NCBI GenBank assembly: GCA_001972305.1
Contig: BDDD01001468.1
Span: forward strand, 124,001 to 188,000
Reading direction: 5' to 3'
DNA: 64,000 bases
Source of the DNA: Cephalotus follicularis
Taxonomy: Eukaryota > Streptophyta > Magnoliopsida > Oxalidales > Cephalotaceae
Under the pieces are notes generated by a model. The model was not told the origin of the DNA. It saw nothing but the letters and a program-made list of their open reading frames with translations, and did no database searches. The translations under genes were made by a program, and so were the position numbers. Positions 45,563 to 56,699 of this stretch are shown here, piece by piece; position 1 is the first letter of the stretch, and every line of letters starts with the position of its first letter.

Positions 45563-48500
45563 TGTCACGTCCCAAACCCCAAGGAAGACCCCAAGGCTCG
45601 ACATGTGGCAGGTCCATCCATACAATTCATCACATACGTAGCATCATACTCCAAAATACGCGACAAATTCAAAACTTTAAAATACCATATGCATGCAGAA
45701 GATAATCATTCAATATTCAAAGACAAGCCCAACCATATCCATAACATTCGATACATATATCATAGGTGATGTCACAAGCTGGCAGGTCAATAGCTAAAAA
45801 TACAAATGTCTCTTATACATCCAAATTCACATACACAAGGTAGATGACAAAAATTGTACTGCTACAAGAAATGTCGTGCTGCGATCCAGTCAGTCTGATC
45901 ACTTCGATGCTTCACTTGTAGCTGACCTATTATGAGAATGGGTCAGCAACCAATGACTGTGTAGGCTATACTATATGCCATGAATGCAACAAATATAACA
46001 GATATATATGCATGAATGCCAATTATGGACAATTTCAGTATATCAACCATCCCTAACCAGTGGTATACTTGGCTAGTCCTAAACACATCAAAGGCCATAG
46101 GCCTGCAGACACTCCATAAACAATCCATAACCATCCATGGGGATAATCAATTCGTATGGTCAAGTACTTCTCTGCCTCTCCAGCCTGAGATAGTACCCCC
46201 ACCATTTATGCACCCTCCTTGCCATAGCCGTGTGGACCATAGGATAACACCGGTCACATAATTCGTACCGTAATTCTAGTCCCAAAGGTACCAGCCTGTA
46301 ATACTAGTCCCGAAGGTATTAGCCCGTAGAAGAGATATGTTCAATCTATGGCATAACCGTGCCATATCCATACTGTATCCATCCACAATGCGGTGATGCC
46401 CGTAGGTCACCCAAAAATGGAGGATTGCCATATCCGCATAATATGTGGCCTACACCCATAATTCTTCATGACAGAAATGAAGATTATGAATGGGGTTATC
46501 CCGATAAGTCTCAACCATAAAAATCATCAATCATAGCCGTACTATACCCATAACCATATAACCGTAAAAATGATAGGGACCTGATATAAAGGATCACATA
46601 GGATCCACTCCGTCAAAATCGTTTCAATACCATTTTCGTAACCGTTTTTCCATAACCATTCCCAAAACCGTTTTCCGTTTATTGGTCCCTATCGAAGTTT
46701 GAAAACAATGCAATGGAGGTCCAATTAGGATATCTGCGTCAGATGTCCCGATTGAGTTGTCCTAACCATTTTTGAAAACCATTTGTATAAAACCCTTTTG
46801 ATGAAACTTTTCTTTAAAGAATCGCTTGAAAGTTGATTTAGCAATCAAATGTGTTAAAAGAGGATTCACATAGGCTACAAGGCCTTAGGAAGGCTTCCTA
46901 TGGAATCCATTTGAAGGGAAAACCATTTAGGGTTAAAAACAGGGTGATTTGGCTAAAACAGGGCACTAAGCTTCAACACCTTCGTGCTAGGCGTCGACGC
47001 TTTAATCAAGCGTAGACGGTTTGCGCGATCAAAGCGTTGACGCTTATAGCTAAAGCATTGATAGTTTGACAGCAACAGCCAGTTTGTCAAATCCACTAAA
47101 AAATCCATTTTGAAACCATTTAAATCCGTTTAAATTCGATCCAAAGGCAGCGATATGCCCCTAAGGTCAGTAGCAAGTTAAAAACATCTTTAACCCTTCA
47201 GATCCGTACCCATAACTCATGAATCTAGAGAGAAAAGAGATTAGGCCTATAAACCTAAAACTCTTGATTCTATCCCCAATTCCATTTCAATCTGTTTTAG
47301 ACCATAACAAACACCCTAGTCCATTCAACTAGCATGTATACAGCTATCCATAACTATACCATCATGCAAAACCATCACAATATGAAGATCAAAGCATATG
47401 TATAACCTACCTCAAATTGAATGAGAACAAAGAATACACTGCTTGAATCCTTGTTCTGCTTCTCTCTTCAGGTTCTACACTCTGCCATGATCCCAACGAC
47501 ACCTTTCTTGCTTGATTTCATCCACTTTCTCTCTCTAACTCACTCACTCTCTAGAATTATAATGAGAAATGAAAATGAGAATAAAAAGAGCTGAACCGCC
47601 TATATATAGATACAGTCTCCTTTAGGCGAAAATCGCATAAGCTATGATCACGTTTAATTGAACCCCCACTGATAAGCATAAAAATGTGAGATTTTAATGA
47701 TTTATTTATTATATTTTTATGCTTAGAATAGACTACTGTGGTGGTGTTTATTTGATTTTTAGGTATTATTTGATTATTGCGGAATAAGAGAAAATGGAGC
47801 TAAAACTCTACTTTTCAAGTTAAAGTGGTTTAAAGTCAAAAATCAGTTAAAGAGCACACCCACTTAAGCGAGAGAAGTCAAGATTTAAAGCTCGGAACAT
47901 ATTGAATATTGGGCTCATTTTGTTCATAAAATTATTTGGAGCATTTTTCGTTCTTGGGCTGACTCATTTTGAAGATCCGACGAAAAGATATCATAAGAAA
48001 AACAAAGGTTGAATTAATCAAAGTCTTCAGCATCGCCACATGTCGCGGCCATACCAGTCCATTCAATTTCTGCTGAATCAAAGTATCAGCAACGCCACGT
48101 GTCACCATGCAATAGGCCACAGCTTCCATAATCTACCGAATCAAAGCCTCATGCGTGTCATCCATGTAACAATTAGCCCATGCATACGAGTCCATGCATC
48201 ACGTCTCCATCCATGCGCCAAAAGCAATACGCCACCAGCCTAACATTCACATGTATACAAGAGACATCAAGGCTTCAGCCCATGCGCCAAATATACGTAT
48301 TTAATTAAATTAGGTTTAGGTCGGCTGTGACATATATATATATTGCAACGCAAGACGATATTTTGGGAAGAGCTGCAGACAATTAAAGAACGGCAACGCA
48401 AAGTAGAGACGCAGTAGAGAGACGGCGCACGGCAATGGAGGCAGTGAATTTATTGAAGATATTTGTCTCCGTCGTCATGTCCGGCTAAGTATTTTAATCC

Positions 48501-49085
48501 CTAGATGTAGATGAACCCATGTTATATATACATTTTAATTTTAGTTTCAAGTTTAATTGCATGTTTGTGAGACAATTTTTCTTGTTAATGTAGTGACAAC
48601 GTTGATGAGAATAATTTTTAATATATAAAATCTGTGTTAATGACATGCAATATATTTATTTTTTTATGTGATTGAACCAATGACAGCCTTTAACCAATCA
48701 ACCTTTTGAGAGTATCAGGGTTTGACAGGATAGGTTGTACCTAGGCTAAAAATTAGTTTAATTCAAAATCAATCATCTTTTCAATTTATTTATTTGTATT
48801 GCTAGCTTAGATTAATTTAAATTAGTATTTACTATTTTTGTTTAGTGGCATCCTAGGTTTATTTTTATAGCATCTCCTTTCAGCTCTTCGTGGGAACGAT
48901 CCCTACTTCCACTTGCTAAATTGTTAGATTAGGGTAATTTTGATTCGGCCTAACGACACCCATCACCCACTACCCGTAAACAACCATAAAAGTGAAAAAC
49001 ATTATATATCATATACAATCCATGCCATCCATACATACAATACCGTATAAGTACAAACAAAATACATCCAATTTCATGCATATAA
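45563..49085 (-). repeat. Tekay-like LTR (E6 5' / E7 3'), hosting a solo LTR
   Basis: Begins TGTCACGTCCCAAACCCCAA beside the primer site, in the manner of Tekay LTR ends. Continues to 47669, is interrupted by a solo LTR (47670-48965) and resumes to roughly 49085 where integrase text of E7 starts. The right edge is approximate. It contains short GCGTCGACGCTTT motifs at 46990-47070 and several clusters of CCATAACCGT-like words. Confidence 0.65.
47670..48965 (+). repeat. Solo Athila-type LTR with 5-bp target duplication
   Basis: Starts TGATAAGCATAAAAATGTGA, ends TAACGACACCCATCA. Flanked by CCCAC at 47665-47669 and 48966-48970. It is the plus-strand counterpart of the E1/E2 LTRs (landmarks TTGTGGTACC-type junction text, GGGAACGATCCCTACTTCCA). 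No internal sequence. It inserted in the Tekay LTR and then lost its body by LTR-LTR recombination. Confidence 0.9.
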
Positions 49086-49089
49086 AAAT

Positions 49090-51092
49090 CCAGGGCTTAC
49101 GCTTTGGCCCTAGGAGACTCTGCTCACCCACCTCAAACCAACAGGCTGGAGTTCTGCATTTTCGTCCATAAAGAGCTTCAAACGGTGCCATATCGATGCT
49201 AGCATGATAACTGTTATTATAAGAGAACTCCACTAAAGTCAGATGTTCGTCCCAACTGCCACCCCAATCCATCACACATGCCTGGAGCATATCTTCAAGA
49301 GTCTGAATAGTCCTCTCAAACTGGCCATCTAACTGAGGATGGAAAGTCGTACTAAAATTCAATTGAGTACCAAAAGCTGTCTGAAGTTTCTTCCAAAATC
49401 GGGAAGTGAACCATGGGTCCCTGTCGAAAACAACGCTAACTAGTACTCCATGAAGTCTCACAATCTCTCCAACATACAGAGATGCTAACCATTCCAGAGA
49501 ATAAGTAGTCTTGATCTCTAGAAAATGGGCAGACTTTGTGAAGCGATCAACAATAACCCATATGGCATTATGGTAAGCTCTCGTCCATGGAAACCTCGAT
49601 ACAAAACCCATTGTGATATGCTCTCATTTTCATTATGCCACTAGCAATGGTTGAAGCAATCCATCTGGTCTCTAATATTCTGCCTTGACTTGCTGACATG
49701 TTAAGCAGGTAGAAACATACTCCGCTATTGTTCCACCAATAGGTAAGCTTCAGGTCTCTGTACATCTTAGTACTCCCTGGATACACTGAGAAACTGGAGC
49801 GATGAGCCTATGACAATAGCTCATCCTTCAGTTCCTTACTATCAGGAACGCAAACCCTGCCTTGAAACCTGATCAAGCCATCACCATGAATCCAGAATTC
49901 GGTCTTCAATCCACCTTGACCATCCAATGCAGCCTTAAGCAAACCTCCATCCATCCTCTGAGCCTCTCCGATCTTGTCCATCAACCATGGTCGTGCCTGA
50001 ATCTAGGAAACCATCAAGCAAGCAAATCGGTGACTCAAAGTATCTGCCACCACATTAGCCTTGCATGGATGGTACAGTATCTCACAGTTGTAATAATTAA
50101 GCAGCTCCATCCACTTCCTCTGTCTCATATTCAGGTCTTTCTAGAAGAAAATATGCTTCAAGGTCTTGTCATTTGTGAAAACATCAAACTTTGTGCCATA
50201 CAAATAATGTCTTCACTTGCGTAGCGCAAAGACTTTCGCTGCTAGATCCAGATCATGAGTGGGGTAACTCTCCTCACAAGGCTTCAACTTTCTTGAGCCA
50301 TAAGCAATTACCTTTCCATACTGCATTAAGACACAGCCCAAACCATTCCCCGACGCACCACTATACACCACGAAACCTTCATTACCCTTTGGCAAGGCCA
50401 AGATTGGCATGGCAATCAAGCGATGCTTCAACTCCTGGAAGTTCTACTCATAGCTGTCATCCCAAACAAACAGTGTCCTCTTCTGTGTCAACCTGGTCAA
50501 TGGTGTAGCAATCTGTGAGAATCCTTCGACAAAGCAGCGGTAATATCCCGCTAAGCCTAAGAAACTACGGACTTTAGACACGTTTGTTGGTCGTTTCCAG
50601 TCCCTTACTGCTTCTATCTTTGTTGGATCCACTGACAAACCAGCATTGGAAATGACATGACCCAGAAAAGCCACCTCTGACAACCAGAATTCACATTTGC
50701 TGAACTTGGTAGACAACCGATGATCTCTCAGAATCTGCAATGCCAAGTGAAAATGCTCCCCATGATCCTCCATATTCCTGGAATACACCAAGATATCATC
50801 AATGTTGGTAATTCTCTTCATAAGGTTTCAACTTCCTCGAAGCATACGCAATCACCCTACCACGTTGCATCAACACGCAACGCAAACCTTTACCTGAAGC
50901 ATCGCTATACACAGCAAAATCTTCATTACCATCGAGCAATGCCAAGATAGGAGTAGTAATCAACCGATCCTTCAACTCCCGAAAACTAGCCTCACACTCA
51001 CCATCCCAGACAAATAAAGTCTTCTTCTGCGTCAACTTGGTCAACGAAGCGGCAATTCTCGAGAAACTCTGGATGAATCTCCTATAAATCAT
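49090..51092 (-). mobile_element. E7: Tekay-like pol remnants
   Basis: Reading leftward: RNase H start (YSDASGKGLRCVLMQRG, about 51090-50800) from one copy; then a reverse transcriptase end ([27 protein letters not shown]) and RNase H ([37 protein letters not shown]) from a related copy; then integrase (about 49611-49090: WVIVDRFTKSAHFLEIKTTY, RTIQTLEDMLQACVMDWGG, APFEALYGRKCRTP). All are chromovirus Tekay/Del type. At least two copies are represented and both are broken in several places. Confidence 0.78.
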
Positions 51093-51095
51093 TAT

Positions 51096-52029
51096 TGATT
51101 TGAAATATTATATTTCAACGGATTGAAACGCGGTTTCAAAAGATGTTACATATTTTGAATAAATATGTTATGACAAGTATTTTATGGCACATAAACTCCT
51201 TGATGTTGGAAAGGATTTGTTATATATATTTAACAAATATATGTGTATTTCAAGTGTCTGTAAAATATAAACTACTTGAAACGGGTTTATTGATTGTTCA
51301 GCTTCCTAGCACCACGAGACGGTTAGCCTGTCAGCTTTCCTAGCTCGGGGCTGAATAACAATATTGGATTGTGGGATGTTGTTCCTAGCCTTGGACGGTC
51401 AGTCTGTGTGCCTTCCTAGCCTTGGCGGGTTAGCATTATTTGAGTGGTCGAGCTTTCCTAGCTTTGTGCCGGTTAGCCTTGATACATATAGATTGTACGG
51501 TTGTAGCCGTTTGACATGGTTGTTTACCCATTCACTCATATATATATACTGTATATTGCATCATGAATGCATTCACTTCATGACATCTGTTATCAATGTC
51601 CCCAAAGTACCTTTTATATTTTTCCTACTTAGCCAGTGGATTCGGCTAACCCTATTAATTTCATATTGATGCAGCGGATAGACATCTGTGAGTATGGGGA
51701 AAGCGGAGTGAAGAGTTTAAGTTGTATTTCTTGAGAAATGTTAATATTATTGTAATGGATGGAATTATGTATTGAGAGGATTATTGATGGATTATGTTTT
51801 GATCATGCTCCATTTGTGGGCAATTAACAATGTTGGTATTGTATTATTGTTAAATATTGGTAATATGTAGTATGTGATGCATGTTGCGTATTAATTCAGG
51901 TTATGATTATATGCTTTCGCGATGAAATGACATGATTAGAAAGTTTTAAATTTATCGTATTTTTATATAAGATGAATATATGTTGATTTCCATGACCTCC
52001 GGGTCTTATATCGGGAACGGGGTGTGACA
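51096..52029 (+). repeat. Tekay-type LTR fragment, plus strand
   Basis: Ends GGGAACGGGGTGTGACA at 52029, the plus-strand form of the GTGTGACA end seen in E3. A repeated CTTCCTAGC phrase (about 51303-51470) is characteristic of its middle. The start near 51096 is a guess from a TG following the last E7 coding text. Orientation is opposite to E7. Confidence 0.6.
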
Positions 52030-52870
52030 AATATCACCCATAGTATTGTTGCGATAACTATGAACCTTTGATCGCACTGAGACTATCGGTAGACCTCCCA
52101 TGGAAAACTCTCATTCACAGTCCACCTATGTCTGATCAGAACTTTTAAGTCTACAATGTACATAGATAAATAAAGTCAGTCACCTTCAGCCCGGGTGTGA
52201 CGATCCCCTATTGTGCACTCGCCTATACATCTCAATGCAGCTCTCACAAGACCCAAAGACAACCTTTTTGCCAGCACATGACTAGTGCTGGGGAAGACGG
52301 AAATCAAAGTCAAGCAGTCACTACACAATGCATGCCGGCTGCTCAGGTCAAAGGAGACAACGCAGGCTATAGACCTACTAGTCACCATAGACTATACACT
52401 ACCGAGACCATAGGAATCCTATTGATATTGGGTATTGACTATTCAAATATGTTTCCTATTGGTGGGTCAGTTCAGTGTCATGATATCTTCATGTACCTCA
52501 CACTAGATTTATGGATAAACCCAAATGGCTACGAGATAACCATCCTCCCTTAGTTAATCTCGGGAGCAAGCGTAACGTGATAAGTTTTCGCGGTCCATCA
52601 ATAGCCCAAAGAAAGTGAACCTATGACTTGGAACGGTTTGTTACAGGGAGTAAGGATCCCATTCTCATAGCCTTCTTGGCACGAGATCCAACACTTTGGT
52701 GTGACATGGCATTATATGACATACAGTTAATTATAAATAATTATTCTGTTCATTTTGGTTGGTTGGGATGAGCCACATAACATTGCCAATATATAAATAT
52801 GCACATAAATATATGAATGAAATTCAAAATTGTATAAATCAATAGTGTATATATACAACAAACGAGTCAT
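52030..52870. repeat. LTR-like repeat related to the distal E4 LTR
   Basis: Shares phrases with 44180-44870 in the same order: GGTGTGACGATCCC / GGTGTGACAATCCC, then CACTCGCCTATA / CACTCGCTTATA, then GTGAACCTATGACTTGGAAC in both. It is therefore probably a fragment of an E4-type Copia LTR. No ends or duplications identified. Confidence 0.55.
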
Positions 52871-54184
52871 ATCGTGGCATACAGAAACATCCCAAACCTA
52901 ACATCAATAAGCCTTTAACCTTTTTATAATATCAGTATATAGCCGATTTATGGCAAAATGTTTCAATAACGATATATCCGCTAGCATTATACACTAAGTA
53001 TCCTTTTGACTTGACGCGTAGAGAGTGGAGCCTCGTATGAATTGAGTTAATCTTCAGTATTCAAGACTGGACCTCGTCCGTTTGGAAACAAGATCTTTTC
53101 TTACACTTCTGATCTTCATCTTGCTCATCCTCTATTGCTTTGGTCTTGAACTTGCAACGTTGATTGCTTACATCTTCCCAGATTGAATTGTATGTTGTTC
53201 GCCTATTTGGCACAAGGTCAGTTGATCTTTAATGAGCAATTGACAGGAATATTCTAGTATTATATTCGACGTTTGATACTTGTGGAATACTTTTGACAAG
53301 TAGTATTCACTTCTATTTTTTGTTTGACGGAGTTTGTATCTTTAGCCCGACGAAGGCATTTGAGAGAAAGGACACCAACAGTTCTTCTTCCTTTACCGTT
53401 TTTGTGTTTGATCGGTCATTGTATGTTGAGGTTCAGCATAGATGATCTTCCTGAGAGAGTATGTCAACATTCTTGTTCTGTTAACACTTGATTCACCCAT
53501 TTGTTCTTGATGTAGACCTTCAGCTCTAGGTGCATTTGATTCGCCACTTGGTCTTGATAGATGAATTCGACTTTTCTTCTTATCTTGAGGCTTTATGTAG
53601 GATGACTCGATCTTTTTTTTATCATCTTTTGACCATTTTTTGTAGTCCCTCAAGCTTCATATCTTCTTCCAGTTTGACGGATGTCTACTTGAAGGGTTTC
53701 TGGACATCTGAGCCAATTCTAATCTTGAGCACTCTATTGAAGGACTTGCTCTTCTTCTTTACTGTCCAACGATAAAATCTTTAGTGAGCTTTGATCGATT
53801 TATGTTTGTCTATGATTTTGATCATGTGAGAGCAAGTTTGGTATTTGCTTTGTCTAATTCCTATTACTTTGTGCATCTATTTCAGCCTCGTATGTCTATT
53901 TCAGCATATGAGCAAATCTTCAACTATTGTCATCGTGTCTTTCTGATACTATATCTTTGGGATTCAGAAACACTTGATAAACTTGTTATATATTTAAAAC
54001 AAATTTTGTTATATCTACAACCCTTTTGAAGTCTCATTCAACAAACCGGTCGAACAAACTAGGCCGATTGGAGTATGATAAAAGGCCTACACAGTTCAAC
54101 ATTACCAAAAGGAGCTTAAGAGATACAAACACTTGCACCTGATCCGTCGGCCCGGTAACATGCTTAACATAAAAGTAGTGAGGC
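52871..54184. other. Non-coding region upstream of the PPR gene
   Basis: No gene recognised. From about 53040 the plus strand is T- and CTT-rich. The last ~150 bp (54035-54184) directly precede the PPR start codon and would contain its 5' leader and core promoter. No clear TATA placement can be defended. Confidence 0.4.
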
Positions 54185-56455
54185 ATGAGAAACCGAGGCA
54201 TCCATCTCTTTGAAAATCTCAACAGTCCAGTTCTCAACTGCATAAATTCCGCCACAGCTTCCCTATCACAAACGCGGCAAGCTCATGCCTACATACTCAA
54301 AACCGGCGTCTCCAATGACACTCATTTCGCCACCAAGCTCCTCTCTCTCTACGCCAACCACGGCTGCTTCGCCGACGCCAACCTTGTCCTCTCTTCGATC
54401 CCCGACCCCTCCGTCTTCTCTTTCTCGTCTCTCATTTACGCGCTCACTAAATTCAATCTTCTTGGTCAATCGCTACTCGTCTTTTCGCGAATGGCCTCCC
54501 TTGGTCTTGCTCCTGACAGCCGTGTGCTCCCCAATATTACCAAGGCCTGTGCTGGATTATCTTCCTTGAAATCCGGACAACAGGTTCATGGAATTGCGAA
54601 TGTATCTGGGTTTTCCTTGGATGTTATTGTTCAATCTTCTCTCATTCATATGTACGTCAAATGTGGCCAGATGGATGATGCGCGCAAGGTGTTTGATAGA
54701 TTGCCGCAACCGGATGTTGTTGCTTGTAGTGCTCTTGTCGCAGGTTATGCTCGCCAGGGTTGTGTTGAGAAAGCACATGAACTGTTTAATGAGATGAGAG
54801 GATTGGGTCTTGAACCCAATTTGGTGTCCTGGAATGGTGTGATTGCGGGGTTCAATCACAGTGGACGCCATTATGAGGCGGCTGTCATGTTTAAGAAGAT
54901 GCATTTAGAAGGATTTAACCCTGATGAGGGTAGTGTGTCCAGTGTACTTCCTGCTTTAGGTGACTTGGAAATGTTGGATACGGGGATCCAGGTCCATGGT
55001 TATGTGATCGTGCAAGGTCTGGGGCAGGACAAATGTGTTGTTACTGCTCTTATTGACATGTATGCTAAGTGTGCATGTACATTGGAGCTGTCACGGGTTT
55101 TCGATGAGATGGAAGATAGGGACATAGGTGCTTGCAATGCTTTAATTACAGGGCTCTCAAGAAATGGTCTTTTTGGCAATGCATTGGAGTTGTTTAGGCA
55201 ATTCAAGGACCAAGGGATGGAACTGAATGTAGTGTCTTGGACATCAATGATTGCTAGTTGCTCCCAAAATGGGAAGGATATAGAAGCATTGGAGCTTTTT
55301 AGAGAGATGCAATTTGAGGGGATGAAGCCAAACTCTGTAACGATCCCTTGCATACTGCCAGCCTGTGCGAACACTGCAGCATTGATGCATGGGAAGGCCG
55401 CTCATTGCTTCTCCCTTAGAAGCGGAATATCTAATGATGTTTATGTTGGTAGTGCCTTGGTTGATATGTATGCAAAGTGTGGAAAAATTCAAATATCTCG
55501 GCTTTGTTTCGACAATATACCCATAAAAAACCTGGTTTGTTGGAATGCAATAATGAGAGGATATGCCATGCATGGAAAGGTTAATGAAGCTATGGAGATC
55601 TTTCATATGATGCTAAAGAGTCGGCAGAAACCTGATTGTATCAGCTTCACTTGTATATTGTCTGCATGCAGCCAGGTTGGCCTAATGGATCAAGGTTGGG
55701 TTTATTTTAATAGTATGTCAAGAGACCATGGAATTGAACCGAAGGTGGAGCATTATGCCTGTATGATAACCCTTATGGGGCGTGCTGGAAAGCTGGAAGA
55801 AGCATATACCATGATCAAGCAAATGCCATTTCAACCAGATGGTTGTGTTTGGGGAGCTTTGCTAAGTTCTTGTAGAGTTCACAAAAATGTGATTCTAGGT
55901 GAGGCTGCTGCAAAGAAACTCTTCAAGTTAGAACCCAAAAATCCTGGGAACTACATACTCCTTTCCAATATATATGCATCTAAGGCCATGTGGGCTGAAG
56001 TTGATACACTGAGGGACACAATGAAAAGCATGGGTTTGAGGAAGAACCCTGGCTGCAGTTGGATTGAGATCAAGAACAAAGTGCACATGCTTCTTGCTGG
56101 AGATAAATCACATCCACAAATGACCCAGATTATGGGTAAGTTAAATAAATTGAGCATGGAGATGAAGAAATCAGGTTACTTTCCAAATACTGACTTTGTG
56201 TTACACGATGTGGAGGAGCAGGACAAGGAGCAGATCCTGTGTGGTCACAGTGAAAAGTTGGCAGTGGTGTTAGGGCTTCTGAACACTCTTCCAGGAACCT
56301 CTCTTCAAGTGATAAAGAACCTAAGAATCTGTGATGACTGCCATGCAGTTATAAAATATATTTCAAGGTTTGAAGGGAGAGAAATATTTGTCAGAGACAC
56401 AAATCGTTTTCATCACTTTAAAGATGGAGTTTGTTCTTGTGGAGATTATTGGTAA
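54185..56455 (+). CDS. PCMP-H21: DYW-type PPR protein, At1g20230-like (PCMP-H family)
   Basis: A single uninterrupted 756-residue frame; Arabidopsis At1g20230 is of nearly the same length and, from memory, matches throughout (HAYILKTG..., SIPDPSVFSFSSLIYALTKF, NGLFGNALELF, ELNVVSWTSMIASCSQNGKD). Tandem PPR motifs of P, L and S type fill residues about 30-590, followed by E/E+ motifs and a DYW cytidine-deaminase domain. The DYW domain has HSE (688-690), CDDC (716-719), HH (743-744), CSC (750-752) and terminal DYW (754-756), all zinc and catalytic positions kept. Such proteins enter mitochondria or chloroplasts, bind one or a few RNA sites and convert C to U. It is intronless, as most of this family are. 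The first Met is used; no upstream in-frame alternative is evident. It is the only clearly intact host gene here. The ortholog symbol is given by similarity. Confidence 0.92.
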   Translation: MRNRGIHLFENLNSPVLNCINSATASLSQTRQAHAYILKTGVSNDTHFATKLLSLYANHGCFADANLVLSSIPDPSVFSFSSLIYALTKFNLLGQSLLVFSRMASLGLAPDSRVLPNITKACAGLSSLKSGQQVHGIANVSGFSLDVIVQSSLIHMYVKCGQMDDARKVFDRLPQPDVVACSALVAGYARQGCVEKAHELFNEMRGLGLEPNLVSWNGVIAGFNHSGRHYEAAVMFKKMHLEGFNPDEGSVSSVLPALGDLEMLDTGIQVHGYVIVQGLGQDKCVVTALIDMYAKCACTLELSRVFDEMEDRDIGACNALITGLSRNGLFGNALELFRQFKDQGMELNVVSWTSMIASCSQNGKDIEALELFREMQFEGMKPNSVTIPCILPACANTAALMHGKAAHCFSLRSGISNDVYVGSALVDMYAKCGKIQISRLCFDNIPIKNLVCWNAIMRGYAMHGKVNEAMEIFHMMLKSRQKPDCISFTCILSACSQVGLMDQGWVYFNSMSRDHGIEPKVEHYACMITLMGRAGKLEEAYTMIKQMPFQPDGCVWGALLSSCRVHKNVILGEAAAKKLFKLEPKNPGNYILLSNIYASKAMWAEVDTLRDTMKSMGLRKNPGCSWIEIKNKVHMLLAGDKSHPQMTQIMGKLNKLSMEMKKSGYFPNTDFVLHDVEEQDKEQILCGHSEKLAVVLGLLNTLPGTSLQVIKNLRICDDCHAVIKYISRFEGREIFVRDTNRFHHFKDGVCSCGDYW

Positions 56456-56699
56456 ATAATTTACACAGCTGACTGGGGAAAGCAACTATAGTTCTTCGAA
56501 AAATGTAGCAAATTCATGTCTTGGTAAACTTGACTGACAAGGATCTGCATTCCCTTTTATCTCTACAAAGGATCTCATCAAGAAGATGTTAACAGCTGAC
56601 CCCAAGAAATGAGTTAATGCTGTTGAAGTCTATAAGCTTTTCTTACTCAATCGGACCTAATCATTTAAAGGGTAAATCCAATCACATTTTCCTCAGTTG
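56456..56699. other. 3' flank of the PPR gene
   Basis: Short AT-rich 3' untranslated or flanking sequence with no other gene. The first repeat unit starts near 56700, so a PPR transcript with a long 3' end would enter the repeat. Confidence 0.5.

Noticed and set aside
53393-54029. Small frames upstream of the PPR gene, on both strands
   Set aside because: Short, no motifs, T-rich composition; nothing supports a gene.
54266-55606. Frames on the minus strand and in shifted frames inside the PPR gene
   Set aside because: Shadows of the strongly coding PPR frame.
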